Origin: Minwuia thermotolerans | GTDB lineage: Bacteria; Pseudomonadota; Alphaproteobacteria; Minwuiales; Minwuiaceae | Direction of reading: 5' to 3' | Length of the DNA: 51,657 bases | Assembly: GCF_002924445.1 (NCBI RefSeq) | Contig: NZ_PIGG01000020.1 | Coordinates: 7,501-59,157, forward strand | Part shown: positions 44,424 to 51,657 of the stretch, one piece after another | Numbering within the stretch: position 1 is the first letter of the stretch | Layout of the letters: every line of letters starts with the position of its first letter | Program-made: the position numbers and the translations under genes | The notes under the pieces: generated by a model | Seen by the model: only the letters and a program-made list of their open reading frames with translations | Databases searched by the model: none | Told to the model about the DNA's origin: nothing

Positions 44424-44528
44424 GTCATGCCCGCCCCAGTGCGGGCATCCGGACCGACGACATGGGCTGGCCGTCTCGGTGTAGCCGACAACGCCGCAGA
44501 CCGGATCCCCGCACAAGGCGGGGATGAC
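44424..44528 (+). repeat. Paired-hairpin intergenic repeat, copy 2
   Basis: Left palindrome 44424-44452 (starts GTCATGCCCGC, ends GCGGGCATCCGG) and right palindrome 44501-44528 (starts CCGGATCCCCGCAC, ends GGGGATGAC) enclose a 48-base core. The arms are inverted copies of one another. It fills the gap between nudC and the M20 deacylase gene, and ends 24 bases before that gene's ATG. Confidence 0.85.
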
Positions 44529-44552
44529 AAGCAGGATGGAGGACGAAAGGCA

Positions 44553-45836
44553 ATGGTCGAAGCGGCGCTTAAGGAACGCATACTGGCGGAGGTCGAACAG
44601 GGCTTCGACGCGCAGGTGAAGTTCACCCAGGACCTCGTCCGCTTCCCCTCCCAGCGCGGCCAGGAGCACACGGCGCAGGACTTCCTCTACCGCGCCTTCG
44701 CCGAGCGGGACCTGGCCATGGACCGCTGGTCCATCGACGTGGGCGAGATCGAGGATCATCCGGGCTTCTCGCCGGTCACCGTCTCCTACGACAATGCGGT
44801 CAACGTCGTCGGCGCCTGGCGCCCGAAGTCGGAGAAGGGGCGCTCGCTGATCCTCAACGGCCATGTCGACGTGGTGCCCGTCGGTCCGCTCGACATGTGG
44901 ACGACGCCGCCCTACGAGCCGCGGATCGAGGGCGACTGGCTCTACGGCCGCGGTTCCGGCGACATGAAGGCGGGCATCGCCGCCAACCTCTTCGCCTTCG
45001 ACGCGCTCCGCCGCGCGGGGGTCGAGCCGGCGTCGACGGTCTACATGCAGTCGGTGACCGAAGAGGAGTGCACCGGCAACGGCGCGCTGTCCTGCCTGGT
45101 GCGCGGCTATCACGCCGACGCCGTCCTGATCACCGAACCGACCCACGACCAGCTCGTCCGCGCCAATGTCGGGGTGCTCTGGTTCCAGGTGGAGGTGCGC
45201 GGCCGGCCTGCCCATGTCTACGAATCCACCGTCGGCTCCAACGCCATCATCGCAGCCTACAAGCTGATCCAGGCGCTGAAGGAACTCGAGGCGGAAATGA
45301 ACGCGGAAAAGGGCGATCACCCCCATTTCGAGGACGCCACGCACCCGATCACCATCAATATCGGCAAGATCGCCGGCGGCGACTGGGCCTCGTCGGTGCC
45401 CGCCTGGTGCCGCTTCGACGTGCGCGCCGGCATCTATCCCGGCACCTCGGTCGAGGAGGCGAAGCGTCGCCTGGAAGGCGCCATCCGCGGCGCGGCGCTG
45501 GACGACCCGTTCCTCTCCAATCATCCGCCGAGCTTGACCTATAACGGCTTCGCCGCGGAAGGCTATGCGCTGCCGCCCGGCTCCGACGCGGAAGCCTGCC
45601 TGGCCGACGCGCACCGGCAGGTCCGGGCGGCCGAACTGGGCGACGCCACCATGCCCGCCTATCTCGATGCCCGCGTGGCCATGCTCTACGACGACACCCC
45701 GGCGCTGGTCTACGGGCCGAAATCCGAGCACATCCATGGCTTCGACGAGCGGGTCAGCCTGAAGTCCACGCTCGACGTGACCAAGACCGTGGCCCTGTTC
45801 GTCGCCGACTGGTGCGGGGTGGAAGGTACGTCGTGA
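44553..45836 (+). CDS. M20 family ArgE/DapE-type deacylase
   Basis: Zinc-dependent amidohydrolase of 427 residues. Metal and catalytic residues are visible: NGHVDVVP (His, Asp), GRGSGDMKAG (bridging Asp), TEEECTGNGA (catalytic Glu-Glu), ITEPTHD and the C-terminal HIHGFDERV (His). It is the ArgE/DapE/ACY1 group, which removes N-acyl groups from amino acids; the substrate is not clear. The ATG at 44553 follows GGAGG and AAAGG. The long dimerisation domain (about 200-320) is present. An open extension upstream runs through the repeat and is not coding. Confidence 0.88.
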   Translation: MVEAALKERILAEVEQGFDAQVKFTQDLVRFPSQRGQEHTAQDFLYRAFAERDLAMDRWSIDVGEIEDHPGFSPVTVSYDNAVNVVGAWRPKSEKGRSLILNGHVDVVPVGPLDMWTTPPYEPRIEGDWLYGRGSGDMKAGIAANLFAFDALRRAGVEPASTVYMQSVTEEECTGNGALSCLVRGYHADAVLITEPTHDQLVRANVGVLWFQVEVRGRPAHVYESTVGSNAIIAAYKLIQALKELEAEMNAEKGDHPHFEDATHPITINIGKIAGGDWASSVPAWCRFDVRAGIYPGTSVEEAKRRLEGAIRGAALDDPFLSNHPPSLTYNGFAAEGYALPPGSDAEACLADAHRQVRAAELGDATMPAYLDARVAMLYDDTPALVYGPKSEHIHGFDERVSLKSTLDVTKTVALFVADWCGVEGTS

Positions 45837-46022
45837 GAAAGTTCCTCGCCAAAGGCTCGGTGTACTTTCTCACGGAAGGTTCAGGCAGCGTCGCCGCAAG
45901 GGCGGCCTTGCGGCGACGCTGAAGTCAGAACGACAAGTCGCCGCCGCGACGAGCCGCCTCGAGCGACGGCGACGCAACGCCATCCGAAGAAAAGTACACT
46001 GAGCGAAGCGAAGGACTTTTCT
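45836..46022. mobile_element. 187-bp MITE-like element with 35-nt inverted ends
   Basis: The two ends (45836-45870 and 45988-46022) are each 35 nt and are imperfect inverted copies: both carry GTACAC next to a CnGAGC segment and both start AGAAA and end TTTCT, so each end also folds on itself. The interior holds a perfect 16-bp stem (45886-45901 with 45906-45921, GCGG loop). There is no open frame and no transposase. It lies exactly between the M20 deacylase and SDR genes. Hairpin or terminator function is possible as well as mobile origin. Confidence 0.6.
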
Positions 46023-46047
46023 TCGATATGCCTTGGGGGAGGATGAA

Positions 46048-46881
46048 ATGGGTAGTCTGGACGGCAAGGTGGCGCTGGTCACCGGCGCGGGGCGCGGCAT
46101 CGGCCGCGCCGTGGCGCTGAAACTGGCGGCCGAGGGCGCTGCGGTCTTCGTCAACGATCTGGACGCCGAGCCCATGGGCGAGGTGATGCACGAGATCAGG
46201 GAGCAGGGCGGCCGCGCCGCGGGGCTGGCGGGCTCGGTGACCGCCGCCGGCATGGCCGACGATCTGGTCCAGGGCGCGCTGCAGTCGCTCGGCGGACTCG
46301 ACATCATCGTCAACAACGCCGGCTATATCTGGAACACCACGATCCAGAACCACACCGACGAGCAGATCCAGGCGATGCTGGACGTCCATGCGGCGGCGCC
46401 GATGAAGGTGCTGCGCGCCGCCGCGCCGCACTTCCGCGAACGTCACCGCGCCGAGCAGGCCGAAGGCCGGACCGTCACGCGCAAGGTGGTCAACATTTCC
46501 TCCATCGCGGCGTATTACGGCATGGCCGGCGGCGTCTCCTACGCCGCGGGCAAGGGCGCGGCGATCGGCATCACCACGGCGATGGCCCGCGAATGGGGCC
46601 GCTACAACGTCACGGTCAACGCCATCGCCTTCGGCCTCATCGACACGCGGCTGACCCAGCGGTTCGAGGCCGGCCAGCAGGCGTCGATCAAGGTCGGCGA
46701 CAAGGACCACAAGGTCGGGTTTCCCGAAGCCATGACCGACGATCTGGTCCGCCAGATCCCGCTGGGCCGCATGGGCACGCCGGAGGACGCCGCCGGCGGG
46801 GTCTACCTGCTCTGCACGCCGGAGAGCGACTACATCTCCGGACAGATCCTGGTGGTCGGCGGCGGGCTGACGACGGGCTGA
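46048..46881 (+). CDS. Short-chain dehydrogenase/reductase
   Basis: NAD(P)-dependent Rossmann enzyme of 277 residues. The cofactor motif is TGAGRGIG (12-19), the structural motif is NNAG, and the catalytic set is S151/S152, Y165 and K169 (YAAGK). The D of FVNDLDAE after strand 2 favours NAD. The C-terminus VGGGLTTG is typical. The GGGGGAGG site seven bases before ATG 46048 fixes the start. It resembles 3-oxoacyl-ACP/3-hydroxyacyl-CoA-type SDRs; the substrate is unknown. Confidence 0.88.
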   Translation: MGSLDGKVALVTGAGRGIGRAVALKLAAEGAAVFVNDLDAEPMGEVMHEIREQGGRAAGLAGSVTAAGMADDLVQGALQSLGGLDIIVNNAGYIWNTTIQNHTDEQIQAMLDVHAAAPMKVLRAAAPHFRERHRAEQAEGRTVTRKVVNISSIAAYYGMAGGVSYAAGKGAAIGITTAMAREWGRYNVTVNAIAFGLIDTRLTQRFEAGQQASIKVGDKDHKVGFPEAMTDDLVRQIPLGRMGTPEDAAGGVYLLCTPESDYISGQILVVGGGLTTG

Positions 46882-46894
46882 GCCGGGGTCGTCC

Positions 46895-47464
46895 TCAACC
46901 GTCCTTCCAGCGCTTCACCAGCGCGTTCTCGATGTCGAAGAGGTCGAGCACCCGGCCGATCGTGTGATCGATCATGTCGTCCAGGCTCTGCGGCTTCGCA
47001 TAGAAGGCGGGCACGGGCGGCATGATGATGGCGCCGGATTCGGAGGCCTGGGCCATCATCCTGAGATGTCCGGTGTGCAGCGGCGTCTCCCGGACCAGCA
47101 GCACCAGCCGCCGGCGCTCCTTGAGCACCACGTCGGCGGCGCGGGTCAGCAGGTTCGAGGTGGCGCAGGTCGCGACTTCAGACAACGTCCGGATCGAGCA
47201 GGGCGCCACCACCATGCCGGCGGTGCGGTAGCTGCCCGAGGCGATGGCGGCGCCGATATCGCCCACCGGATAGGCGACGTCCGCCAGCCTGCGGACCTGC
47301 TCGGCCGTCCGGTCGGTCTCGTAGGCGATGGTCATGGCCGCCGCGCGGCTCATCACCAGATGCGATTCGACCGGCGTCCCGCGCAGGGCCTCCAGCAGCC
47401 GGATGCCGTAGACCGCGCCCGAGGCGCCCGACATGCCGACGATGAGGCGAACGGGCGCGTTCAA
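46895..47464 (-). CDS. ubiX: Flavin prenyltransferase
   Basis: Adds a dimethylallyl group to FMN to make prenylated FMN for UbiD-type decarboxylases, needed in ubiquinone synthesis. The FMN-binding GMSGASGAVYGIRLLEAL, APCSIRTLSEVATCATSNLLTRAADVVLKERRRLVLLVRETPLH (with the Ser/Arg/Glu active-site residues) and MPPVPAFY are diagnostic. Length is 189 residues. The start is a TTG at 47464, ten bases after the GlcD-like stop; the first ATG would remove strand 1. It is co-directional with the GlcD-like gene, so probably in one transcript. Confidence 0.92.
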   Translation of the reverse strand: MNAPVRLIVGMSGASGAVYGIRLLEALRGTPVESHLVMSRAAAMTIAYETDRTAEQVRRLADVAYPVGDIGAAIASGSYRTAGMVVAPCSIRTLSEVATCATSNLLTRAADVVLKERRRLVLLVRETPLHTGHLRMMAQASESGAIIMPPVPAFYAKPQSLDDMIDHTIGRVLDLFDIENALVKRWKDG

Positions 47465-47474
47465 GGGTTCAGAC

Positions 47475-48854
47475 CTAGAAGATCTTGCCCGGGTTCATGA
47501 TGTTCTGCGGGTCGAGCGCCTTCTTGATCTCCCGCATCACCGCCACCGCGTCGCCGTGCTCGGCAACCAGGAACTTCATCTTGCCGGTGCCGACGCCGTG
47601 TTCGCCGGTACAGGTGCCGCCCATGGCCAGCGCGCGCATGACCATGCGGTCGTTGACCTGCTCGGCGCGGCGGAAGCCTTCCTCGTCGCCCTCCTCGAAG
47701 ACGAAGGCGAGGTGGAAGTTGCCGTCGCCGACATGGCCGACGATGGGCGCGGTGAGCTCGTTCTCGACGATGTCCTTCTTGGTCTCCAGGATGCACTCGG
47801 CCAGGCGCGAGATCGGCACGCAGACGTCCGTCGCCCAGATGGAGGCGTTCTTCTTCAGCGACTTGGCAGCGTAGGCGGCGTCGTGGCGCGCCTGCCAGAG
47901 GCGGTTGCGGTCCTCGGGCCTTGTGGTCCACTGGAAATCGGCGCCGCCGAAATCCTCGCAGATCGCGCCGACCGTCTCGGCCTGTTCCTTCACGCCCGTC
48001 TCCGAGCCGTGGAACTCCAGGAACAGCGTCGGCTGGACCGGATAGTCATAGCCGGAATAGCGGTTGACCGCGTCCATCTGCACCTCGTCCAGCAGCTCGA
48101 TGCGCGCGATCGGCACGCCGGCCTGGATGGTGGTGATGACCGTGTTCACCGCGGCCTCGAGATCGGGGAAGGAAACCACCGCCGAACTCATCGCCTCCGG
48201 AATGCCGAAGAGACGGAGCGTGATCTCCGTGATGATGCCCAGCGTGCCCTCGGAGCCGACCATCAGCCGGGTCAGGTCGTAGCCCGCGGCTGACTTCCGC
48301 GCCCGGCGGTTGGTCTTGATGATCCTCCCGTCGGCCATGACCACCGTCAGCGCCAGCACGTTCTCGCGCATGGTGCCGTAGCGCACGGCGTTGGTGCCCG
48401 AGGCCCGGGTCGCGGTCATGCCGCCGATCGAGGCGTCGGCGCCCGGGTCGATGGGGAAGAACAGCCCGGTGTCGCGCAGGTATTCGTTCAGCGCCTTGCG
48501 GGTGACGCCCGCCTGCACGGTGCAGTCCAGGTCCTCGGCATTGACCTCGAGGACCTCATTCATCTGCGACATGTCGATGGTGACGCCGCCGTCGGCGGGG
48601 ATGACGTGGCCCTCCAGCGAGGTGCCGACGCCATAGGGAATGATCGGCGCGCCGTGGCGGGCGCAGATCTTCACGATCTCCGCGACTTCCTCGGTCGCAT
48701 GCGCGAAGCAGACGGCGTCCGGGAGGGCGGCGTGGTGATAGCTCTCGTCATGGCCATGATGCTCGCGCACCGCCGCGGCGGTGCTGACCCGGTCGCCCAG
48801 CAGCGCCTTCAGCTCCTCGACGACGCCCGCGATCTTCTCCGCCGGCAGGCCCAT
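47475..48854 (-). CDS. FAD-linked oxidase, GlcD/D-lactate dehydrogenase type
   Basis: Flavoprotein of 459 residues with a PCMH-type FAD domain (APIIPYGVGTSLEGHVIPADGGVTIDMSQMN; SIGGMTATRASGTNAVRYGTM) and a C-terminal domain with VGHVGDGNFH and TGEHGVGTGKMKFL. This pattern fits D-lactate dehydrogenase (cytochrome) or glycolate oxidase subunit D. Without GlcE/GlcF next to it, a single-subunit D-2-hydroxyacid dehydrogenase is more likely. The GGAGG eight bases before ATG 48854 fixes the start. It is upstream of ubiX in the same direction. Confidence 0.88.
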   Translation of the reverse strand: MGLPAEKIAGVVEELKALLGDRVSTAAAVREHHGHDESYHHAALPDAVCFAHATEEVAEIVKICARHGAPIIPYGVGTSLEGHVIPADGGVTIDMSQMNEVLEVNAEDLDCTVQAGVTRKALNEYLRDTGLFFPIDPGADASIGGMTATRASGTNAVRYGTMRENVLALTVVMADGRIIKTNRRARKSAAGYDLTRLMVGSEGTLGIITEITLRLFGIPEAMSSAVVSFPDLEAAVNTVITTIQAGVPIARIELLDEVQMDAVNRYSGYDYPVQPTLFLEFHGSETGVKEQAETVGAICEDFGGADFQWTTRPEDRNRLWQARHDAAYAAKSLKKNASIWATDVCVPISRLAECILETKKDIVENELTAPIVGHVGDGNFHLAFVFEEGDEEGFRRAEQVNDRMVMRALAMGGTCTGEHGVGTGKMKFLVAEHGDAVAVMREIKKALDPQNIMNPGKIF

Positions 48855-48952
48855 GGGACGATCCTCCGATTGCCTTGGTTCTGCGCCGACAATAGGTGTC
48901 GGGCCGCTTTTCCGCAATTGCGCGCGCCGTGGCGGCGACTAAATTGACCTCA

Positions 48953-49435
48953 ATGAACGAGTCCGCCCCAGAACACGATTTCGTCCTGCGTCCGCACCGC
49001 TCGCTGGGCCCTCGGGGCTTCCTGGTGGTGATGGCCCTGATCGGCGGGGTGAGCTTCACCGCCGGCACGATCTTCATGGTCAAGGGCGCCTGGCCCGTGA
49101 TGGGCTTCTTCGGTCTCGACGTGCTGCTGGTCTGGTTCGCCTTCCGCATGAGCTACCGCGCGGCGCGCCAGCGCGAGCGCGTGGTGATCGACAACGGCAC
49201 GCTGACGGTGATGCGCCGCCGCCCCGACGGGCGGGTGCAGAGCTGGAGCTTCCCGTCCTACTGGTCCAGGACGGACATGGAGACCGACACCGCCGGCGGG
49301 CGGAAGCTCTATGTCGGCAGCCACGGCCGCCGGGTCCGGATCGGCGCCTTCCTCCCCCAGACCGAACTGGTCGAGTTCCGCCACACGCTGGACGACGCGC
49401 TGCAGCTCTCCCGCGCCGCGAAGCCCTTCGCCTGA
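48953..49435 (+). CDS. DUF2244 family membrane protein
   Basis: Protein of 160 residues with two hydrophobic segments (about 22-40 and 49-64) after LRPHRSLGPRGF, then a soluble beta-rich part ending in LYVGSHGRRVRIGAFLPQTELVEFRHTLDDAL. This is the DUF2244 pattern, widespread in alphaproteobacteria and of unknown function. ATG 48953 is chosen. It is divergent from the GlcD-like gene and followed by repeat copy 3. Confidence 0.75.
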   Translation: MNESAPEHDFVLRPHRSLGPRGFLVVMALIGGVSFTAGTIFMVKGAWPVMGFFGLDVLLVWFAFRMSYRAARQRERVVIDNGTLTVMRRRPDGRVQSWSFPSYWSRTDMETDTAGGRKLYVGSHGRRVRIGAFLPQTELVEFRHTLDDALQLSRAAKPFA

Positions 49436-49453
49436 AACGATCATGCGTTCGGT

Positions 49454-49537
49454 GTCATGCCCGCCATCGTGCGGGCATCCGGTTATCCGGATGACTCGCG
49501 AAGCCGCTCCGGACCCCCGCACGGAGGCGGGGGTGAC
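49454..49537 (+). repeat. Paired-hairpin intergenic repeat, copy 3
   Basis: Left palindrome 49454-49482 (GTCATGCCCGC ... GCGGGCATCCGG) and right palindrome 49509-49537 (CCGGACCCCCGCAC ... GGGGGTGAC) enclose a 26-base core. Same orientation as copy 2 and nearly identical in its left arm. It lies between the convergent DUF2244 and flavin-oxidoreductase genes. Confidence 0.85.
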
Positions 49538-49554
49538 ACGTTGAGCCGGCGCAG

Positions 49555-50793
49555 TCAGGCGGCGGGGCGGGCCATGCGCTGCGCCGTCGCCTCCTCGTTG
49601 GCGACATAGGCCCTGATCGCCTCCTCGCCGGTCATGGCCGTGTCGGGATCGAGCCCGTCGCCATGGCGGATCAGGTTGAGCGCGAACCAGCCCATGCCGG
49701 CCTTGGGCGGGCGGATCTCCCGCTCCCAGGCGCCGACGCTCTCGGCCCCGGCCAGCAGTCGGTCGGGCGCGTCGGTTTCCACGCACATGGGCCGGCCCAG
49801 GCCGATCATGTCCAGCGCGCCCGACGCCAGCGCCTGCTCCATCGAGGCGCGGCTGCGGAAGCCACCGGTGACCATCAGCGGCAGCTTCGTCACCGCGCGG
49901 ATCTGCTCGGCGTATTCCATGAAATAGGCCTCGCGCTTCACCGTGCTCTCGGCCACCGATTTCCCCTCGCTGGTCTTCGAGCCCATCATCGACGGCTCCT
50001 CGTAATTGCCGCCGGAGATCTCCAGGTGATCCAGGCCGGCCTGTTCCAGCCACTGCACCACCTGCAGGCACTCGTCATTGTCGAAGCCGCCCTGCTGGAA
50101 GTCCGACGAGTTCAGCTTTGCCCCGATGGGGAAAGCAGGGCCGCAGGCGGCGCGGATGGCGCGCACGATCTCCAGCAGCAGCCGCGCCCGGTTCTCCAGA
50201 CTGCCGCCCCATCTGTCGGTGCGCCGGTTGACCAGCGGGGTGAGGAACTGGCTCAGCAGATAGCCGTGCGCCGCATGCACCTGAACGCCGGAAAAGCCCG
50301 TGTCCTGCGCCACCTTCGCCGCATGGGCGAAGCGGGCGATGACGTCGTCGACCTCGTCGGCGGTCAGCGCGCGCGGCGGCGCGAAGGCGCTCTCGGGCAG
50401 GTTCAGCTTCACGGCGGACGGCGCCACCGGCTGCTCGCAGACCCGGCGCGGCGTCTGCCGGCCCGGATGGTTGAGCTGCATCCACAGCTGCGTGCCGTTG
50501 GCCGTCCCCGCCTCGGCGTAGGCGCGGAGCCGGGCCAGCGCCTGCGCGTCCTGCGGGCCGTCGATGACCACATTGCCCGGCCGCTCCAGATAGCGCCGGT
50601 CGACCTGGACATTGCCGGTGACCACCAGCCCCGCGCCGCCCTCGGCCCAGCGGCGGTAGAGGCGGACATGACGCTCGGTGGCGCGGTGCTCGGGGTCGGC
50701 CAGACCCTCGGTCAGCGGCGCCTTGCCGAAGCGGTTCTTGATGACGGCCCCGCAGGGCAGGGTGAGCGGGCTGGCCAGCGTGACGGCGTTCAT
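49555..50793 (-). CDS. NADH:flavin oxidoreductase, Old Yellow Enzyme family
   Basis: FMN-dependent ene-reductase-type TIM barrel of 412 residues. LPCGAVIKNRFGKAPLTEGLAD, the active-site VQVHAAHGYLLSQFLTPLVNRRTDRWGGSLENR (His pair and GGSxENR), and MVTGGFRSRASMEQAL with LGRPMC phosphate-binding residues are all present. The extra C-terminal domain of 2,4-dienoyl-CoA reductases is absent. The substrate is unknown. The start at ATG 50793 is preceded by GGGGAGGA at somewhat long spacing. It is convergent with DUF2244. Confidence 0.9.
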   Translation of the reverse strand: MNAVTLASPLTLPCGAVIKNRFGKAPLTEGLADPEHRATERHVRLYRRWAEGGAGLVVTGNVQVDRRYLERPGNVVIDGPQDAQALARLRAYAEAGTANGTQLWMQLNHPGRQTPRRVCEQPVAPSAVKLNLPESAFAPPRALTADEVDDVIARFAHAAKVAQDTGFSGVQVHAAHGYLLSQFLTPLVNRRTDRWGGSLENRARLLLEIVRAIRAACGPAFPIGAKLNSSDFQQGGFDNDECLQVVQWLEQAGLDHLEISGGNYEEPSMMGSKTSEGKSVAESTVKREAYFMEYAEQIRAVTKLPLMVTGGFRSRASMEQALASGALDMIGLGRPMCVETDAPDRLLAGAESVGAWEREIRPPKAGMGWFALNLIRHGDGLDPDTAMTGEEAIRAYVANEEATAQRMARPAA

Positions 50794-50931
50794 CTGTCGG
50801 AAATCCTCCCCAGGACATTGCGGCCCGATCAAGCCGGGCGGAGAAGCCGAGGTCAAGTGGAGAGGGAGAACGCCGTACCATTGCAGCGCGAAAAACCCGG
50901 CACGCTTAAGGTCGGGCCGGTATAAATACCC

Positions 50932-50967
50932 CTGTCATGCGCGATGCCCAGCCAGGGAGCATGACAG
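50932..50967 (+). promoter_or_regulatory. Inverted repeat touching the ribosome site of the PG-binding-protein gene
   Basis: CTGTCATGC (50932-50940) and GCATGACAG (50959-50967) form a perfect 9-bp dyad with an 18-base loop. The right arm ends one base before the ATG and abuts the ribosome site AGGGAG (50954-50959), so a folded mRNA would restrict initiation. As DNA it could equally be an operator. An AT-rich TATAAATA (50921-50930 region) lies just upstream. Confidence 0.45.
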
Positions 50968-51645
50968 ATGCCGGCCATCCCGACCCCGCCGAGGCCCACC
51001 TTCACCCGCCCTTTTCGCCCCGCTCACTGGGTTTCGGCGAAGACGCCGATGCGGGATGGCGACATCGTGGGCGCGCAGCGGGCGCTGGCGGATCTGGGTC
51101 ATTACCGGCCCTGGCCGGATCTCGGCTTCCAGCCGGTCGCCGAGCGGCGGCTGTTCCAGGGGCTGAAGGCGTTCCAGAAGTCGAAGGGTCTGGAGCCGGA
51201 CGGCGTGATGGACCCGGCGGGCCCGACGGTGCAGGCGCTGGACGCGGCGCGGCATGCGAAGGCGACGGCCGGCGCGAAGCGGCCGGCGCGGGACCTGCTG
51301 GGCCGGGGCGCCAACCTGCCGCTCGATCTGCCGGTCGGCGAGGGCGGCGCCAACCGCGAGGCGGACGTGAAGGCGGCCAAGGCGGCGCTGGGTCTGCTGG
51401 GCTACTACCCGCCCGAGAAGGCGCGCCGTCCCGACGGTCGGACGGGCACCGCCGACGGCCATGATTTCGAGTTCGGCCTGGGCGCCTTCCAGCGCCGCTT
51501 CGGGCTCGAGGCCGACCGGCGGATGGACCCGTTCGGGCCGACCCAGGCGAAGCTGGACGAGCTGCTGCAGCCGGCCCTCGACCGCGCCTTCGGCTTCGAC
51601 ATCGAGAACCCCGCATCCATCCCCGCGCGGCTGAACCGCTGCTGA
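50968..51645 (+). CDS. Protein with two peptidoglycan-binding-like domains
   Basis: The 225-residue product has two copies of a PG_binding_1-like helical repeat. The first is DIVGAQRALADLGHYRP with GLKAFQKSKGLEPDGVMDPAGPTVQAL; the second is DVKAAKAALGLLGYYPP with GLGAFQRRFGLEADRRMDPFGPTQAKLDEL. They are joined by a Lys/Ala-rich linker. There is no signal peptide, and the Pro-rich N-terminus carries no membrane segment, so how it would reach the wall is not clear. The stop is complete. It is the last gene of the window, and its partners lie outside. Confidence 0.75.
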   Translation: MPAIPTPPRPTFTRPFRPAHWVSAKTPMRDGDIVGAQRALADLGHYRPWPDLGFQPVAERRLFQGLKAFQKSKGLEPDGVMDPAGPTVQALDAARHAKATAGAKRPARDLLGRGANLPLDLPVGEGGANREADVKAAKAALGLLGYYPPEKARRPDGRTGTADGHDFEFGLGAFQRRFGLEADRRMDPFGPTQAKLDELLQPALDRAFGFDIENPASIPARLNRC

Positions 51646-51657
51646 TCTCCGCCGACC

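Noticed and set aside
44415-44552. N-terminal extension of the M20 deacylase through the repeat
   Set aside because: The extra codons are read from the paired-hairpin repeat; a ribosome site and the conserved part of the protein start only at 44553.

Overview
The window is GC-rich, densely coded chromosomal DNA with short intergenic gaps, many ATGA/GTGA-type overlaps and frequent GTG/TTG starts. The gene content points to a free-living, respiring alphaproteobacterium, possibly of the Rhodospirillales in the broad sense. Reasons are the pdxJ-acpS-lepB-rnc-era order, a GapR (DUF2312/UPF0335) gene, FNR/FixK-type boxes and many acyl-CoA, oligopeptide and amino-acid utilisation genes. I cannot name the genus. 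I see no prophage, CRISPR array, plasmid gene or recognisable defence system. No gene-free stretch exceeds about 220 bases; the largest, 29670-29885, shows nothing convincing.

Layout. 1-6372 is one minus-strand block read pdxJ, acpS, lepB, rnc, era, a class III nucleotidyl cyclase and the start of a UvrD-type helicase cut by the window edge. 6531-10858 runs forward: an MFS transporter, a DUF1194 (VWA-like) secreted protein, an acyl-CoA dehydrogenase and 3-hydroxyisobutyryl-CoA hydrolase. 10890-11852 holds two related secreted proteins. 12054-17515 is a mixed set: PPOX-like flavoprotein, DUF169, luciferase-like oxidoreductase, LutC-like, Smr, XRE regulator, ThiE/TenI-like and YggS. 17663-22376 holds a LIV-type binding protein with a strong terminator, then a peptide-type ABC binding protein plus two permeases without ATPases.

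22416-29669 is the most interesting stretch. FNR/FixK-type boxes stand before ompW and before a 1-Cys peroxiredoxin, with an orphan PAS histidine kinase between them. A ferritin-like protein, a ZIP transporter and a CtpF/Pma1-like P-type ATPase follow. A tRNA-Arg(ACG) on the other strand ends this section. I read it as a candidate low-oxygen, redox and metal-homeostasis section.

30211-43401 holds an OmpA-like lipoprotein, a ZntB-like transporter, two divergent GST-like paralogues of identical length, gapR, a TauE/SafE permease, hemH, an MlrC-type protein, a Bax-inhibitor-1 homologue, a MaoC dehydratase, and mutS-queC with a putative queuosine-precursor transporter. 43476-51645 holds nudC, an M20 deacylase, an SDR, a GlcD-like oxidase with ubiX, DUF2244, an Old-Yellow-Enzyme-type oxidoreductase and a peptidoglycan-binding-domain protein.

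Two kinds of non-coding repeat stand out. One is a paired-hairpin element in three copies (9699, 44424, 49454), one of them in reverse orientation. The other is a 187-bp element with 35-nt inverted ends (45836-46022). All calls rest on reading the sequence and recalled family features; no database search was run.
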